From: Roseovarius lutimaris
GTDB lineage: Bacteria; Pseudomonadota; Alphaproteobacteria; Rhodobacterales; Rhodobacteraceae
DNA length: 64,000 nt
Reading direction: 5' to 3'
Assembly: GCF_900115165.1 (NCBI RefSeq)
Contig: NZ_FOVP01000004.1
Coordinates: 1 to 64,000 of the forward strand
Shown: positions 54,646 through 62,976 of the stretch, in pieces
Position numbering within the stretch: position 1 is the first letter of the stretch
Layout: each line of letters opens with the position of its first letter
Program-made: the position numbers and the translations under genes
Notes under the pieces: model-generated
Database searches by the model: none
Told to the model about the DNA's origin: nothing
Seen by the model: only the letters and a program-made list of their open reading frames with translations

Positions 54646-55533
54646 TCAGATGCGCGGCTGAACCGGGGTTCTCGCGCGTTTGCGGCTGCGCAGCAGGATC
54701 AGGTTCGACACGAACAGCACACCGATCACCACCACGCCGCCGATGATCGCCCAAGGGCCCGGATCTTCGCCCACCACCCACCAGACCAAGAGCGGCGCGA
54801 GAACGGATTCCAGCAAGATAAGAAGCGCCACTTCGGCCGAGCTGATGTAACGCGGGCCGAGGGTCAAAAGACAGGTCGAGACGCTGATAAACGCGCCATG
54901 CGCCAGGATCAGGGGCCATTGGCTTGCAAACACGGGCCCCGGCGTCGCGATCGGCCACATCACAAGCGACGCCCCCAGAAAGGCCAACGGAATGGCCGGG
55001 ATCATTGAGGTCGCGCGCAACTGTCGCGCGGCGGTCATTGCGGCGGCAAAGCTGGCAGAGACACCAAGCGCGACCAGATCCCCCTGCCAGCTTGCGCCCT
55101 TGGTCTCGCCCGAGCCCCAGGCAATGATGCCGAGGCCGGCAAACACCCCCATCATGGTAAATATCATCCGCCGACTGATCGGCTCGCCGAGGAAAATCCG
55201 GCTAAAGACCGCGGCAAAGACCGGCATAGAGGCAAGAATGAACACCACGTTGGCCACGCTGGTCCAGGTCACCGCAAGCACGAACCCCGGCGCCGTGGCC
55301 GCGATCAGCACCGTATAGATCAACCCCGGCTTGCCGGTGCGCGCCACCTTGGCAAAGCCGCGCGTGCCCTCAAGCGCCAGAACACCAAGCAGGATCACGG
55401 TGCCCGCCGTCACCCCGCGCCAGAAAGAGATCGTCGGCGCATCCGCCTCGATCAACCGCACAAAAAGCGAATCCGGCACGACGAAAAGAACGCCAAGCGC
55501 GGTAATCAAAAGACCTTTGAGATGCTCATTCAT
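54646..55533 (-). CDS. DMT-family (EamA) transporter
   Basis: 295 residues from ATG 55533; ten hydrophobic segments in two EamA halves (LKGLLITALGVLFVVPDSLF first; LLILLESVLAPLLVWWVVGE last). Inner-membrane exporter or exchanger of unknown substrate, a second family member besides 10483-11349. Converges with mipZ (10 bp). Divergent from the aldolase gene, starts 105 bp apart. Confidence 0.9.
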   Translation of the reverse strand: MNEHLKGLLITALGVLFVVPDSLFVRLIEADAPTISFWRGVTAGTVILLGVLALEGTRGFAKVARTGKPGLIYTVLIAATAPGFVLAVTWTSVANVVFILASMPVFAAVFSRIFLGEPISRRMIFTMMGVFAGLGIIAWGSGETKGASWQGDLVALGVSASFAAAMTAARQLRATSMIPAIPLAFLGASLVMWPIATPGPVFASQWPLILAHGAFISVSTCLLTLGPRYISSAEVALLILLESVLAPLLVWWVVGEDPGPWAIIGGVVVIGVLFVSNLILLRSRKRARTPVQPRI

Positions 55534-55638
55534 GGGCCAATGAGTGGCGACAATTTTTGCCAAAGTAAACCCCGCCGCCCCCTCGCCAAGACAGGGTTGT
55601 GCGGTCTATGTTCGACCCATCGCGAAAAAGGAGCCCCC

Positions 55639-56412
55639 ATGCCCGCACCAATCAATGCCTTCAAAGCCGCCCTTGCAAAAGGTGACATGCAATATGGCTG
55701 TTGGGCCGGATTTGCCGATGCTTACGCGACCGAGGTGCTGGCCAGCGCCAGGTTTGACTGGCTGGTGATTGACGGCGAGCATGCGCCAAACGATCTGCGC
55801 AGCATCACCGCACAGCTTGCCGTGCTTTCAAGCAAGCACAGCCATCCGGTCGTTCGCCTGCCGATGGGCGAGGATTGGGCGATCAAACAGGTGCTTGATG
55901 CGGGCGCGCAGACCCTGCTGATCCCGATGGTCGAAAGCGCCGATCAGGCCTGCGCCCTGGTGCGCGCGATGCGCTATCCGCCGCATGGAATCCGCGGCTC
56001 TGGTGCCGCGCTTGCGCGGGCGTCGAATTTTTCCACGATCCCCGATTATATCGCCACCGCCAACGCGCAAATGTGCCTTGTGGTACAGGTCGAAACCATG
56101 GATGGCATCGCCGCGCTGGATGAGATCTTGAAGGTCGAGGGCGTTGATGGCGTCTTTATCGGCCCGTCCGACCTTGCCGCCGACATGGGCCATATGGGCG
56201 ACAGCAGCGCCGCCCCGGTCGCGCGCACGATCAAGGACGCGCTTGCCCGGATTGCGGCCTCGGACAAGGCCGCCGGCATCCTTGCGCTCGATCATGGTAC
56301 GGCGCAGACATACGCCGATTGGGGCGCACAGTTTCTGGCGGTCGGGATTGACGTGGTGATGCTGGCGCAAACCGCCCGCGCGACCATGGCAAAATGGCGC
56401 GATGAGGGTTGA
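55639..56412 (+). CDS. HpcH/HpaI-family class II aldolase
   Basis: 257 residues from ATG 55639 behind AAAGGAG. TIM-barrel aldolase related to 4-hydroxy-2-oxo-heptane-1,7-dioate aldolase, releasing pyruvate. FDWLVIDGEHAPND, VRLPMG, the metal-site Glu in VVQVETMDG and Asp in FIGPSDLAADMG are all kept. Substrate range in this family is broad, so HpaI itself is not assured. Overlaps glk by 11 bp: a two-gene sugar-acid/hexose operon. Confidence 0.9.
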   Translation: MPAPINAFKAALAKGDMQYGCWAGFADAYATEVLASARFDWLVIDGEHAPNDLRSITAQLAVLSSKHSHPVVRLPMGEDWAIKQVLDAGAQTLLIPMVESADQACALVRAMRYPPHGIRGSGAALARASNFSTIPDYIATANAQMCLVVQVETMDGIAALDEILKVEGVDGVFIGPSDLAADMGHMGDSSAAPVARTIKDALARIAASDKAAGILALDHGTAQTYADWGAQFLAVGIDVVMLAQTARATMAKWRDEG

Positions 56413-57346
56413 ACTCTGGCTTTTGGCCGATGTTGGCGGCACCTCGACGCGGGTCGGCCTTGCCCGCGACGGTCGTCTCGATCCCGGCAGCACGCAGAGC
56501 TTTCGCAATGCCGATTTCGCGGGGCTGGGCGAGGTTCTGGATCACTACCTTGGCCATCACCGGGCCGCCGCCCCCACCGCGCTTTGCGCCGGTGTCGCGG
56601 GGCACGTGCGCGGCGGGACGGCGCAGCTTACCAATCTGGACTGGGTCATCGACAGCGCCGAACTGGCGAAGGTTACCGGCGTCGGGGACATCCACCTGAT
56701 CAACGATCTGGCGGCGCAGGGCTATGCCCTCGACGATCTGCCGCCCACAAGCGTGACGCCTTTGATTGCGCGGGCCAGGCCGCCACGCGACAGCGCGCGC
56801 ATGGTCATGGGGCTTGGCACGGGCAGCAATATCGCCGTGGTGCATCGCACGCCCCAAGGCCTGTTCATCCCCCCCGCCGAGGCCGGCCATAGCAGCCTGC
56901 CGCACAGCGACGGCGCCATTGGCGCCATGATCAGCGCGCTTTCGGGCGAGCAGGCGCACAGACCGCTAGAGGCGCTCTTGTCGGGCCCCGGCCTTGGCCG
57001 CATGCATGCCCATCTAAATGGGGAAACGCTTGACCCGGGCCAGATCATCGCGGCGCATCTTGGCGGTGACCCAGGGGCCACCGCCACCCTTGCCACATTT
57101 GTGCGGCTTTTGGGCATCGTGCTTGGCGATCTTGCGCTCAACCACCTGCCGATGGGCGGGGTTTACCTGATCGGCGGCACCGCCCGCGCGGTGGCCCCCT
57201 GCCTTCTGGCCCTGGGCTTTGAGGACAGCTTTGCCGCCAAAGGCCCCTACAGTCAGATCATGCGCGAAATCCCCCTCGGCCTTATCACCGACGACACCGC
57301 CGCCCTGCTTGGCTGCGCGCGTTATCTGCGGCAAATGTTTAAATAA
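56402..57346 (+). CDS. glk: glucokinase
   Basis: 314 residues. ATP-dependent hexokinase of the bacterial glk (ROK-unrelated) family. Phosphate loop LLADVGGTSTRVG (7-19), INDLAAQGY with the catalytic Asp, LGTGSNIAVV, and the second GGVYLIGGTARAV segment. Length normal (about 320). Start ATG 56402 overlaps the aldolase stop. The last gene of typical GC content before the AT-rich stretch. Confidence 0.9.
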   Translation: MRVELWLLADVGGTSTRVGLARDGRLDPGSTQSFRNADFAGLGEVLDHYLGHHRAAAPTALCAGVAGHVRGGTAQLTNLDWVIDSAELAKVTGVGDIHLINDLAAQGYALDDLPPTSVTPLIARARPPRDSARMVMGLGTGSNIAVVHRTPQGLFIPPAEAGHSSLPHSDGAIGAMISALSGEQAHRPLEALLSGPGLGRMHAHLNGETLDPGQIIAAHLGGDPGATATLATFVRLLGIVLGDLALNHLPMGGVYLIGGTARAVAPCLLALGFEDSFAAKGPYSQIMREIPLGLITDDTAALLGCARYLRQMFK

Positions 57347-57392
57347 TGTGCGGTTGGATAAATATTAGTTTAGACACTTCAGGAGCCACTCG

Positions 57393-57536
57393 ATGGAACG
57401 CCTGCACACCAACTAGATCGAGATTATAACCGAGCTGCGCGAGCTGTAAAAAGCGTTCGATAAGTCTGATGGAAACCCGTTGCGATCATGCAGAACTCCC
57501 GATGTATGCAAAACTTGGCTACGCATGAATGAATAG
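57393..57536 (+). pseudogene. possible decayed small gene
   Basis: From ATG 57393, which has an AGGAG site 8-12 bp upstream, a 48-codon frame reads MERLHTN, stop, IEIITELREL, stop, KAFDKSDGNPLRSC..., stop. Codons between the stops look protein-like (amphipathic helix), so this may be a gene broken by two nonsense changes. It may equally be chance in AT-richer DNA. Confidence 0.3.
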
Positions 57537-57596
57537 AACAACTTGAACCTCAAAACGAGAAATATCTACTCATATCAGCCCATGAGGTCACGCAAA

Positions 57597-58454
57597 ATGC
57601 CCGAGTTTCAAGATAAATTTATTGCCTTTGTCGACCTACTTGGGTTCAAGGAAAAGATAGCTTTGGCTGAGATTGGCGACGGTTTTTCACTGGAAAATAT
57701 CTTCGAGTTGACCCGTGAATTAGAACTTACAGCCTTTCAGGAAAGCCTCAATGAATATGGTCCTTCAACTTGTCCGGGCGCGAACAAACTCAGTTCAGAT
57801 TTGGATTTCAATGTTACACAAATATCAGATTGCGCCATTATTTCATGTGAGGTTTCCGAAGCCGGGCTGGTTAATTTGGTTCACGCAATTTTCCAAATCG
57901 TGTTTAGATTGATGCAAAAAGGGATACTTGTGCGTGGGTGTTTGACTAGAGGTAGTGTTTATCACAATGGTAGGCACATTTTTGGCTCAGGCTATCACAA
58001 AGCACTAGATGGGGAGCGTTCCGTAACATTTTCCAGCAAAAATGAGCAAGACAAGCGGCCGCCCTTTGTTGAACTCAGCCGGGAAGTGGTTGAATACCAA
58101 AATACAATCTCAGACGTGCAAGCACGAGAAACGCTTGCCAAATTGACACTGCATAGAAACTCGGTTTCCGCAGTTTATCCTTTTAACCATATGGGATTGT
58201 TTCTAGATTCCATTAGGCAGGTTTACTTATCTGGAGATGTGGAGGAGGCACAAAGACGACTTATAATTATTGTTGAAGGCCTAAAAAATTGTCGCAAGCT
58301 AGTAGAGCAAGGTGTGGATGGCGCGGGCGAGCAAGAAAAGCGATACGCAAATCACTATGTGGAGTGTATTTCGGAAGCCGTAGAGAATCTCGAAACTCGA
58401 TTTCAGGAGATGAAATCTTTTAACGAACCTTATCCTCAAGCCAAGGCTACCTAA
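57597..58454 (+). CDS. hypothetical protein with nucleotide-cyclase-like motif pattern, accessory
   Basis: 285 residues from ATG 57597, chosen for its GAGGTCACG site; TTG 57543 and ATG 57582 are alternatives. Clearly AT-richer than its neighbours. Starts with FIAFVDLLGFKE (8-19), followed by an SDCAIIS strand (Asp78), RGCLTRGSVYHN (113-124) and FGSGYHKALDGE (129-140). The FxDxxGF ... SD ... RG.xxxG ... FG.G.xxAxxxE series is that of a widespread uncharacterised bacterial family and recalls the two-Asp metal site of class III nucleotide cyclases, as in Pycsar-type defence cyclases. No membrane segment. Function unproven; foreign origin likely. Confidence 0.7.
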   Translation: MPEFQDKFIAFVDLLGFKEKIALAEIGDGFSLENIFELTRELELTAFQESLNEYGPSTCPGANKLSSDLDFNVTQISDCAIISCEVSEAGLVNLVHAIFQIVFRLMQKGILVRGCLTRGSVYHNGRHIFGSGYHKALDGERSVTFSSKNEQDKRPPFVELSREVVEYQNTISDVQARETLAKLTLHRNSVSAVYPFNHMGLFLDSIRQVYLSGDVEEAQRRLIIIVEGLKNCRKLVEQGVDGAGEQEKRYANHYVECISEAVENLETRFQEMKSFNEPYPQAKAT

Positions 58455-58545
58455 GATCATTTTCCGGGTTTGTTTACCTAAAGCGCTGCATGTACTCTTC
58501 CCCCCACCCCTACGCCTCTGCCATAATACCCCCCAACAAACAAAA

Positions 58546-60516
58546 ATGAGCAGCGGTATGAACGATCTCCTTTCCGGACAGCCCGGCCCCTCTGACTACG
58601 ATGCCTCCTCGATTCAGGTGCTTGAGGATATGGAGCATGTGCGCCTGCGCCCCGGCATGTATATCGGCGGTAAGGACGATCGCGCGCTGCATCATATGGT
58701 AGCCGAAATCATCGACAACTCGATGGATGAGGCGGTCGCCGGTCATGCCACCTGGATCGAGGTCGAGCTGCATGAAAACGGCCATGTCACCGTGCGCGAC
58801 AATGGTCGCGGCATTCCGATTGATCCGCACCCCAAAGACCCCAGCAAAACCGCGCTTGAGATCATCTTTTGCACGCTGAATGCAGGCGGCAAGTTTTCCG
58901 GCGACAGCTATGAAACCTCGGGCGGTCTGCATGGGGTGGGCTCTTCCGTGGTCAACGCGCTTTCGGATCATCTTCGGGTCGAGGTGGCGCGCAACCGCGA
59001 ACTTTACATGATGGAGTTTTCGCGCGGCATCCCGCAGGCTCCGCTGGCCAAGGTCGGTGCGGCCCCAAACCGGCGCGGCACCTCTGTGACGTTTCACCCG
59101 GATCCGGAAATCTTTGGCTCTCTCAAGCTCAAGCCCGCCCGGCTTTTCAAGATGTCGCGGTCCAAGGCCTATCTGTTTTCCGGCGTCGAAATCCGCTGGA
59201 AATCGGCGATTGCCGATGGCGAGACGCCGCAAGAGGCGACCTTCAAGTTTCCCGGCGGGCTTGCCGATTATCTTGGCGAAACCCTGAACGGTGCCACCAC
59301 CTATGCCGAGCGTCCCTTTGCCGGCACGGTCGATTTCAAGGACAAGTACAACGTCCCCGGCAAGGTCGAATGGGCGATCAACTGGACGCCTTCGCGCGAC
59401 GGGTTTATCCAGTCCTATTGCAACACCGTCCCCACCCCCGAGGGCGGCACCCACGAGGCCGGGTTCTGGGCGGCGATCATCAAGGGCATCAAGGCTTACG
59501 GCGAGCTGGTCGGCAACCGCAAGGCGGCGCAGATCAACCGCGACGACCTTGCCGCCGGGGGCTGTGCGCTGGTGTCGTGTTTCATCCGCGAGCCGGAATT
59601 TGTCGGCCAGACCAAGGACCGTCTTGCCACCACCGACGCCGCCCGCATGGTCGAAGGCGCAGTGCGCGATCACTTTGACAACTGGCTTGCGGCCGATACC
59701 AAATCGGCGGGCGCGATCCTTGATTTCCTCGTGCTGCGCGCCGAAGAACGTCTGCGCCGACGTCAGGAAAAAGAAACCCAACGCAAGACCGCCACCAAAA
59801 AGCTGCGCCTGCCGGGCAAGCTGGTGGATTGCTCGTCAAATACCCGCGACGGCACCGAATTGTTCATCGTCGAGGGCGATAGCGCGGGCGGCTCTGCCAA
59901 GATGGGGCGCAACCGGGTCAATCAGGCGCTTTTGCCGCTCAGGGGCAAGATCCTAAACGTGCTTGGCGCGGCCAGTTCCAAGCTTGGCACCAATGCCGAG
60001 ATTTCCGATCTGACACAGGCGCTTGGTGTCGGGCTGGGGAGCAAATTCAACCTTGATGACCTGCGTTATGACAAGATCATCATCATGACCGACGCCGATG
60101 TTGACGGCGCCCATATCGCGGCGCTTCTGATGACGTTTTTCTTTAGCCAGATGCGCCCGATGATCGACGCGGGCCACCTCTACCTTGCCTGCCCGCCGCT
60201 GTTCCGGCTCACCCAGGGCGCGCGCCGCGTCTATTGCCTTGACGAGGCAGAGCGCGACGAATGGCTTGAAAAGGGCCTTGGCGGCAAGGGCAAGATCGAC
60301 GTCAGCCGGTTCAAAGGCCTGGGCGAAATGGACGCGAAAGACCTCAAGGAAACAACGATGGACCCGAAGTCACGCAAGCTTATCCGGGTGACGATAGACG
60401 AGGACGAACCGGGCGAAACCGGCGATCTTGTCGAACGCCTGATGGGGAAGAAACCGGAATTGCGGTTTCAGTATATTCAGGAGAATGCACGGTTTGTGGT
60501 GGAGCTGGATGTTTGA
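58546..60516 (+). CDS. parE: DNA topoisomerase IV subunit B
   Basis: 656 residues. ATPase subunit that drives decatenation of daughter chromosomes. GHKL motifs EIIDNSMDEA, DNGRGIPIDP and GGLHGVGSSVVNALS; TOPRIM motifs EGDSAGGSAKMGRN and MTDADVDGAHI; C-terminal RFKGLGEMDAKDLKETTMDP. Natural C-terminus, ending ARFVVELDV. GC-rich host-type gene lying between two AT-rich accessory ORFs; the downstream ORF overlaps its stop. First ATG 58546 has no clear SD; ATG 58558 is possible. Confidence 0.96.
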   Translation: MSSGMNDLLSGQPGPSDYDASSIQVLEDMEHVRLRPGMYIGGKDDRALHHMVAEIIDNSMDEAVAGHATWIEVELHENGHVTVRDNGRGIPIDPHPKDPSKTALEIIFCTLNAGGKFSGDSYETSGGLHGVGSSVVNALSDHLRVEVARNRELYMMEFSRGIPQAPLAKVGAAPNRRGTSVTFHPDPEIFGSLKLKPARLFKMSRSKAYLFSGVEIRWKSAIADGETPQEATFKFPGGLADYLGETLNGATTYAERPFAGTVDFKDKYNVPGKVEWAINWTPSRDGFIQSYCNTVPTPEGGTHEAGFWAAIIKGIKAYGELVGNRKAAQINRDDLAAGGCALVSCFIREPEFVGQTKDRLATTDAARMVEGAVRDHFDNWLAADTKSAGAILDFLVLRAEERLRRRQEKETQRKTATKKLRLPGKLVDCSSNTRDGTELFIVEGDSAGGSAKMGRNRVNQALLPLRGKILNVLGAASSKLGTNAEISDLTQALGVGLGSKFNLDDLRYDKIIIMTDADVDGAHIAALLMTFFFSQMRPMIDAGHLYLACPPLFRLTQGARRVYCLDEAERDEWLEKGLGGKGKIDVSRFKGLGEMDAKDLKETTMDPKSRKLIRVTIDEDEPGETGDLVERLMGKKPELRFQYIQENARFVVELDV

Positions 60517-61438
60517 GCGCTCACGTTCTCCAAGTCTCGTTTGGCTCTCGTCCAATAGCATTCCTTCTGTTTTCTTCGACACGCGCGATGAAAACGTGCG
60601 AGCGTTGCTTCAATCGAAGGAACGTATACAAACCATAAGAGACTGGGACGGAATTATCGCTTTCGCCGCATCTGACATGCTGAGCTTGTCGGCAATAAGG
60701 AATGCGTCACGCGAGTTGGCTTATGCGATTTCCTTGCTAGTGAGCGCATCTACCTCATTTAATTATATTTCGAATTCAATTGCTTCTGGAGACATTTTTG
60801 TTGGGATGTCCTGCTTTCGATTTTCACTCGAAAGCACTGTTCGGGCGGGGTCGATAATATTAACGAATGAAGCTGAACGCAAAAATATTTTATACCAATA
60901 TGAAAATGACATTCGGGATCATAACTCCCGTAACCGTCGCTGGGTTGGCGAGACTGACGCTGAAGACAACCTCCCCAAGCGGCTCGGGATGATGCTCTCA
61001 AATCCACTGGACGAGGCAGGGCACTGTTTTCATGCTGAGTACAGTTCTCGCAGTGAATTTCTCAATGAAAGGCCTTCGAAGAAAAGCGCCAAAAGGGCGG
61101 ACGAAGTGTTTAAGTTTCAAAAACTCCTAGACCAATACAACTTGCCTATTTGGAATGAAAGTAATCAGCGAATGAGAAGCAGAGTTCGTGACTGGTACGC
61201 TTTGTCATCCAGCTTCCTTCACGCGGATACGTTCTCATCAAGCTTCGCCAGCCGAATTCGTTGTGATCCGAACCTCAAGAAGACATTGTTATATGAGATT
61301 TATCTAGACGTGACAGAACTACTTACCGACATGTTTACAGGCACAGTTTATCATCTTTTGGAAGAACTGAAACTACAACCAAAGGCTGATTTTGTGAGAG
61401 GCTTCAGACAAAAATTCTTAGTCGATAATCGAATGTAA
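60509..61438 (+). CDS. hypothetical AT-rich accessory protein coupled to parE
   Basis: 309 residues from ATG 60509, which overlaps the parE stop by 8 bp and has GGAG just upstream, so translation is coupled to parE. AT-rich and with codon use unlike parE. Almost all-helical by eye, no signal peptide; FRFSLESTVRAGSIILTN near 105 and a C-terminal DWYALSSSFLHAD segment resemble uncharacterised DUF5677-like proteins, tentatively. Function unknown. Foreign DNA inserted exactly at the 3' end of parE is the simplest explanation. Confidence 0.72.
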   Translation: MFERSRSPSLVWLSSNSIPSVFFDTRDENVRALLQSKERIQTIRDWDGIIAFAASDMLSLSAIRNASRELAYAISLLVSASTSFNYISNSIASGDIFVGMSCFRFSLESTVRAGSIILTNEAERKNILYQYENDIRDHNSRNRRWVGETDAEDNLPKRLGMMLSNPLDEAGHCFHAEYSSRSEFLNERPSKKSAKRADEVFKFQKLLDQYNLPIWNESNQRMRSRVRDWYALSSSFLHADTFSSSFASRIRCDPNLKKTLLYEIYLDVTELLTDMFTGTVYHLLEELKLQPKADFVRGFRQKFLVDNRM

Positions 61439-61821
61439 GGATATTTGATATATCCCCGCGCGAATAGCACCGGAGGTGCCGCGCGGATCGCCGGGCCGCC
61501 CCCCGGCCTGGCGATTTTGAGGAGTTGCGCTCGGTCTAGAGGGCGCGCGAATTTTGCGGGGATAAAGGGGCATCCATTGGTGTTGCGTCGCCAGACCGCG
61601 GCCCTTTGGTGCGCGCTGTGTCTTGCGCCGACCTTGGCGGATACCTTTTGTCACAAAACTCACATCAAACGCGCGTAATCCATGCGCGTGACCCGGCACT
61701 TTCGCACATAAACGAACATTGTCGCGCGTCGGTCGAACATTGAATTTGACCAATCGGGAAAAAAACCGCAAGCTGCGGCGAAACAAGAGAACCAGAATCA
61801 ATCTGTCCAAAAGGGAATATC
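61439..61821. other. 383-bp intergenic region without a convincing gene
   Basis: Holds two strong hairpins at its left end (61456-61513), a GC-rich stretch, then an AT-richer run before the binding-protein gene with SD AAAGGGAA at 61809-61816. A 77-codon frame at 61445-61678 is judged noncoding. No clear promoter boxes could be fixed. Confidence 0.6.
61456..61516 (+). terminator. tandem stem-loops after the accessory ORF
   Basis: Hairpin 1: CCGCGCG (61456-61462) and CGCGCGG (61480-61486) with an inner GCACC/GGTGC stem. Hairpin 2: CGCC-GGCCG and CGGCC-GGCG (61489-61513), then ATTTTGA. They would stop transcription from parE and the coupled ORF. Confidence 0.5.
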
Positions 61822-62901
61822 ATGACACTGCTCTCAAACCGTCTTAAACTGGCAACATCCGTGGTGGCCTTGACCATCGCGGGGCTTGCCCAAACCGCCA
61901 GCGCCGACACGCTGCGCCTGTTGACATGGGGCGGCTATGCGCCCGAAGACGTGGTCGCCGCCTTCGAGGCCGAAACCGGCCATACCGTCGAGGTGACCCT
62001 GTCCAACAACGAGGAAATGATCGCCAAGCTGCGCGCCACCGGTGGTGGCGGCTTTGATCTTGCCCAGCCCAGCCAGGACCGCATTGCCGGCCCGCAGGCC
62101 GAGTTCGGCATCTACAAGCCGATGGACCTGTCGAAAATCGACGAGAGCCAGTTCATTCCCTCGATGCTTGCCGCCACCAAGGGCAACACCACCGTCGATG
62201 GCGCGGTTTACGGCGTGCCGCATGTCTGGGGCACCAGCGGCCTTGTGGTCGACACCGCCAAGGCGCCCGGGGTCAAGGATTATACCGACCTTTGCAGCGC
62301 CGATGTGGCAGGCAAGGTCTCTTATCGGCTCAAGCGCCCAACGCTGATCGGGTTTGCCTTTGCGATGGGTCTTGATCCCTTTGCCGCCTACGGCGACGAG
62401 GCCGCCTATACCGCCGTGATGGAAAAGGTCGAGGCCAAGCTCAAGGACTGCAAGCCCAATGTGAAAACCTATTGGGGCGGCGGTGACGAGCTGATGAACC
62501 TTCTGCGCTCTGGCGAAGTGGTGGCCTCGATGGCTTGGGATACCGGCGGCTGGAAGCTGAATGCCGACAATCCCGACATCACCTTTGTCGCCCCTGCCTC
62601 GGGTGCGCTTGGCTGGATCGACACCTTCGTTCTGCCCGCCAAGGGCGGCGCCGATCAGGCCGCCTATGACTGGATCAACTATGTGATGCAGCCCGAGGTC
62701 GCCGCGCAAATCACCGCCGTGGCTGGTAATTTCACCGCCTCGAAAGGCGCGGATGAATTTGCCTCGGACGAGTTGAAAGCCCGCTATCAGGCAAGCTTTT
62801 CGCCCGCAGCCGTGGATAACATCAAATGGTATCCGCCCGTCCCCGCCGGTCTTGAAGTGATCGAAGGTGGCGTGCTTGACCGGGTACAGGCCGCCAAGTA
62901 A
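61822..62901 (+). CDS. polyamine-type ABC transporter substrate-binding protein (PotD/PotF-like)
   Basis: 359 residues. Periplasmic binding protein with a ~28-residue signal peptide (ends QTASAD). LRLLTWGGYAPEDVVAAFE at the mature start is the spermidine/putrescine-binding signature; FDLAQPSQDRI, GVPHVWGTSGLVVD and VASMAWDTGGW follow. Exact ligand (putrescine, spermidine, opine or other) is not readable. Followed by a terminator-like hairpin and the ATPase gene, so this is the binding protein of an importer that continues past the window. Confidence 0.9.
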   Translation: MTLLSNRLKLATSVVALTIAGLAQTASADTLRLLTWGGYAPEDVVAAFEAETGHTVEVTLSNNEEMIAKLRATGGGGFDLAQPSQDRIAGPQAEFGIYKPMDLSKIDESQFIPSMLAATKGNTTVDGAVYGVPHVWGTSGLVVDTAKAPGVKDYTDLCSADVAGKVSYRLKRPTLIGFAFAMGLDPFAAYGDEAAYTAVMEKVEAKLKDCKPNVKTYWGGGDELMNLLRSGEVVASMAWDTGGWKLNADNPDITFVAPASGALGWIDTFVLPAKGGADQAAYDWINYVMQPEVAAQITAVAGNFTASKGADEFASDELKARYQASFSPAAVDNIKWYPPVPAGLEVIEGGVLDRVQAAK

Positions 62902-62920
62902 CGCGCAACCCCTCCCTTTG

Positions 62921-62955
62921 CGGCACCCGTTTTCGCGCGGGTGCCGTTTCTTTTT
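62921..62955 (+). terminator. intercistronic terminator/attenuator within the ABC operon
   Basis: CGGCACCCG (62921-62929), 8-nt loop, CGGGTGCCG (62938-62946), then TTTCTTTTT. Perfect 9-bp stem. Partial read-through would give more binding protein than ATPase and permeases. Confidence 0.85.
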
Positions 62956-62976
62956 GATTTATTTCCCGGAATGCCC

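Noticed and set aside
57597..58454. Calling the AT-rich gene a Pycsar cyclase outright
   Set aside because: Only a motif pattern is seen and no cyclic-nucleotide-binding effector (TIR or TM type) is adjacent; a firm name is not justified.
58510..59781. 423-codon minus-strand frame opposite parE
   Set aside because: Shadow of parE; parE has complete GHKL and TOPRIM motifs.
61445..61678. 77-codon frame in the gap after the accessory ORF
   Set aside because: Starts within hairpin sequence, has no SD and its translation is low-complexity (Arg/Ala/Gly).
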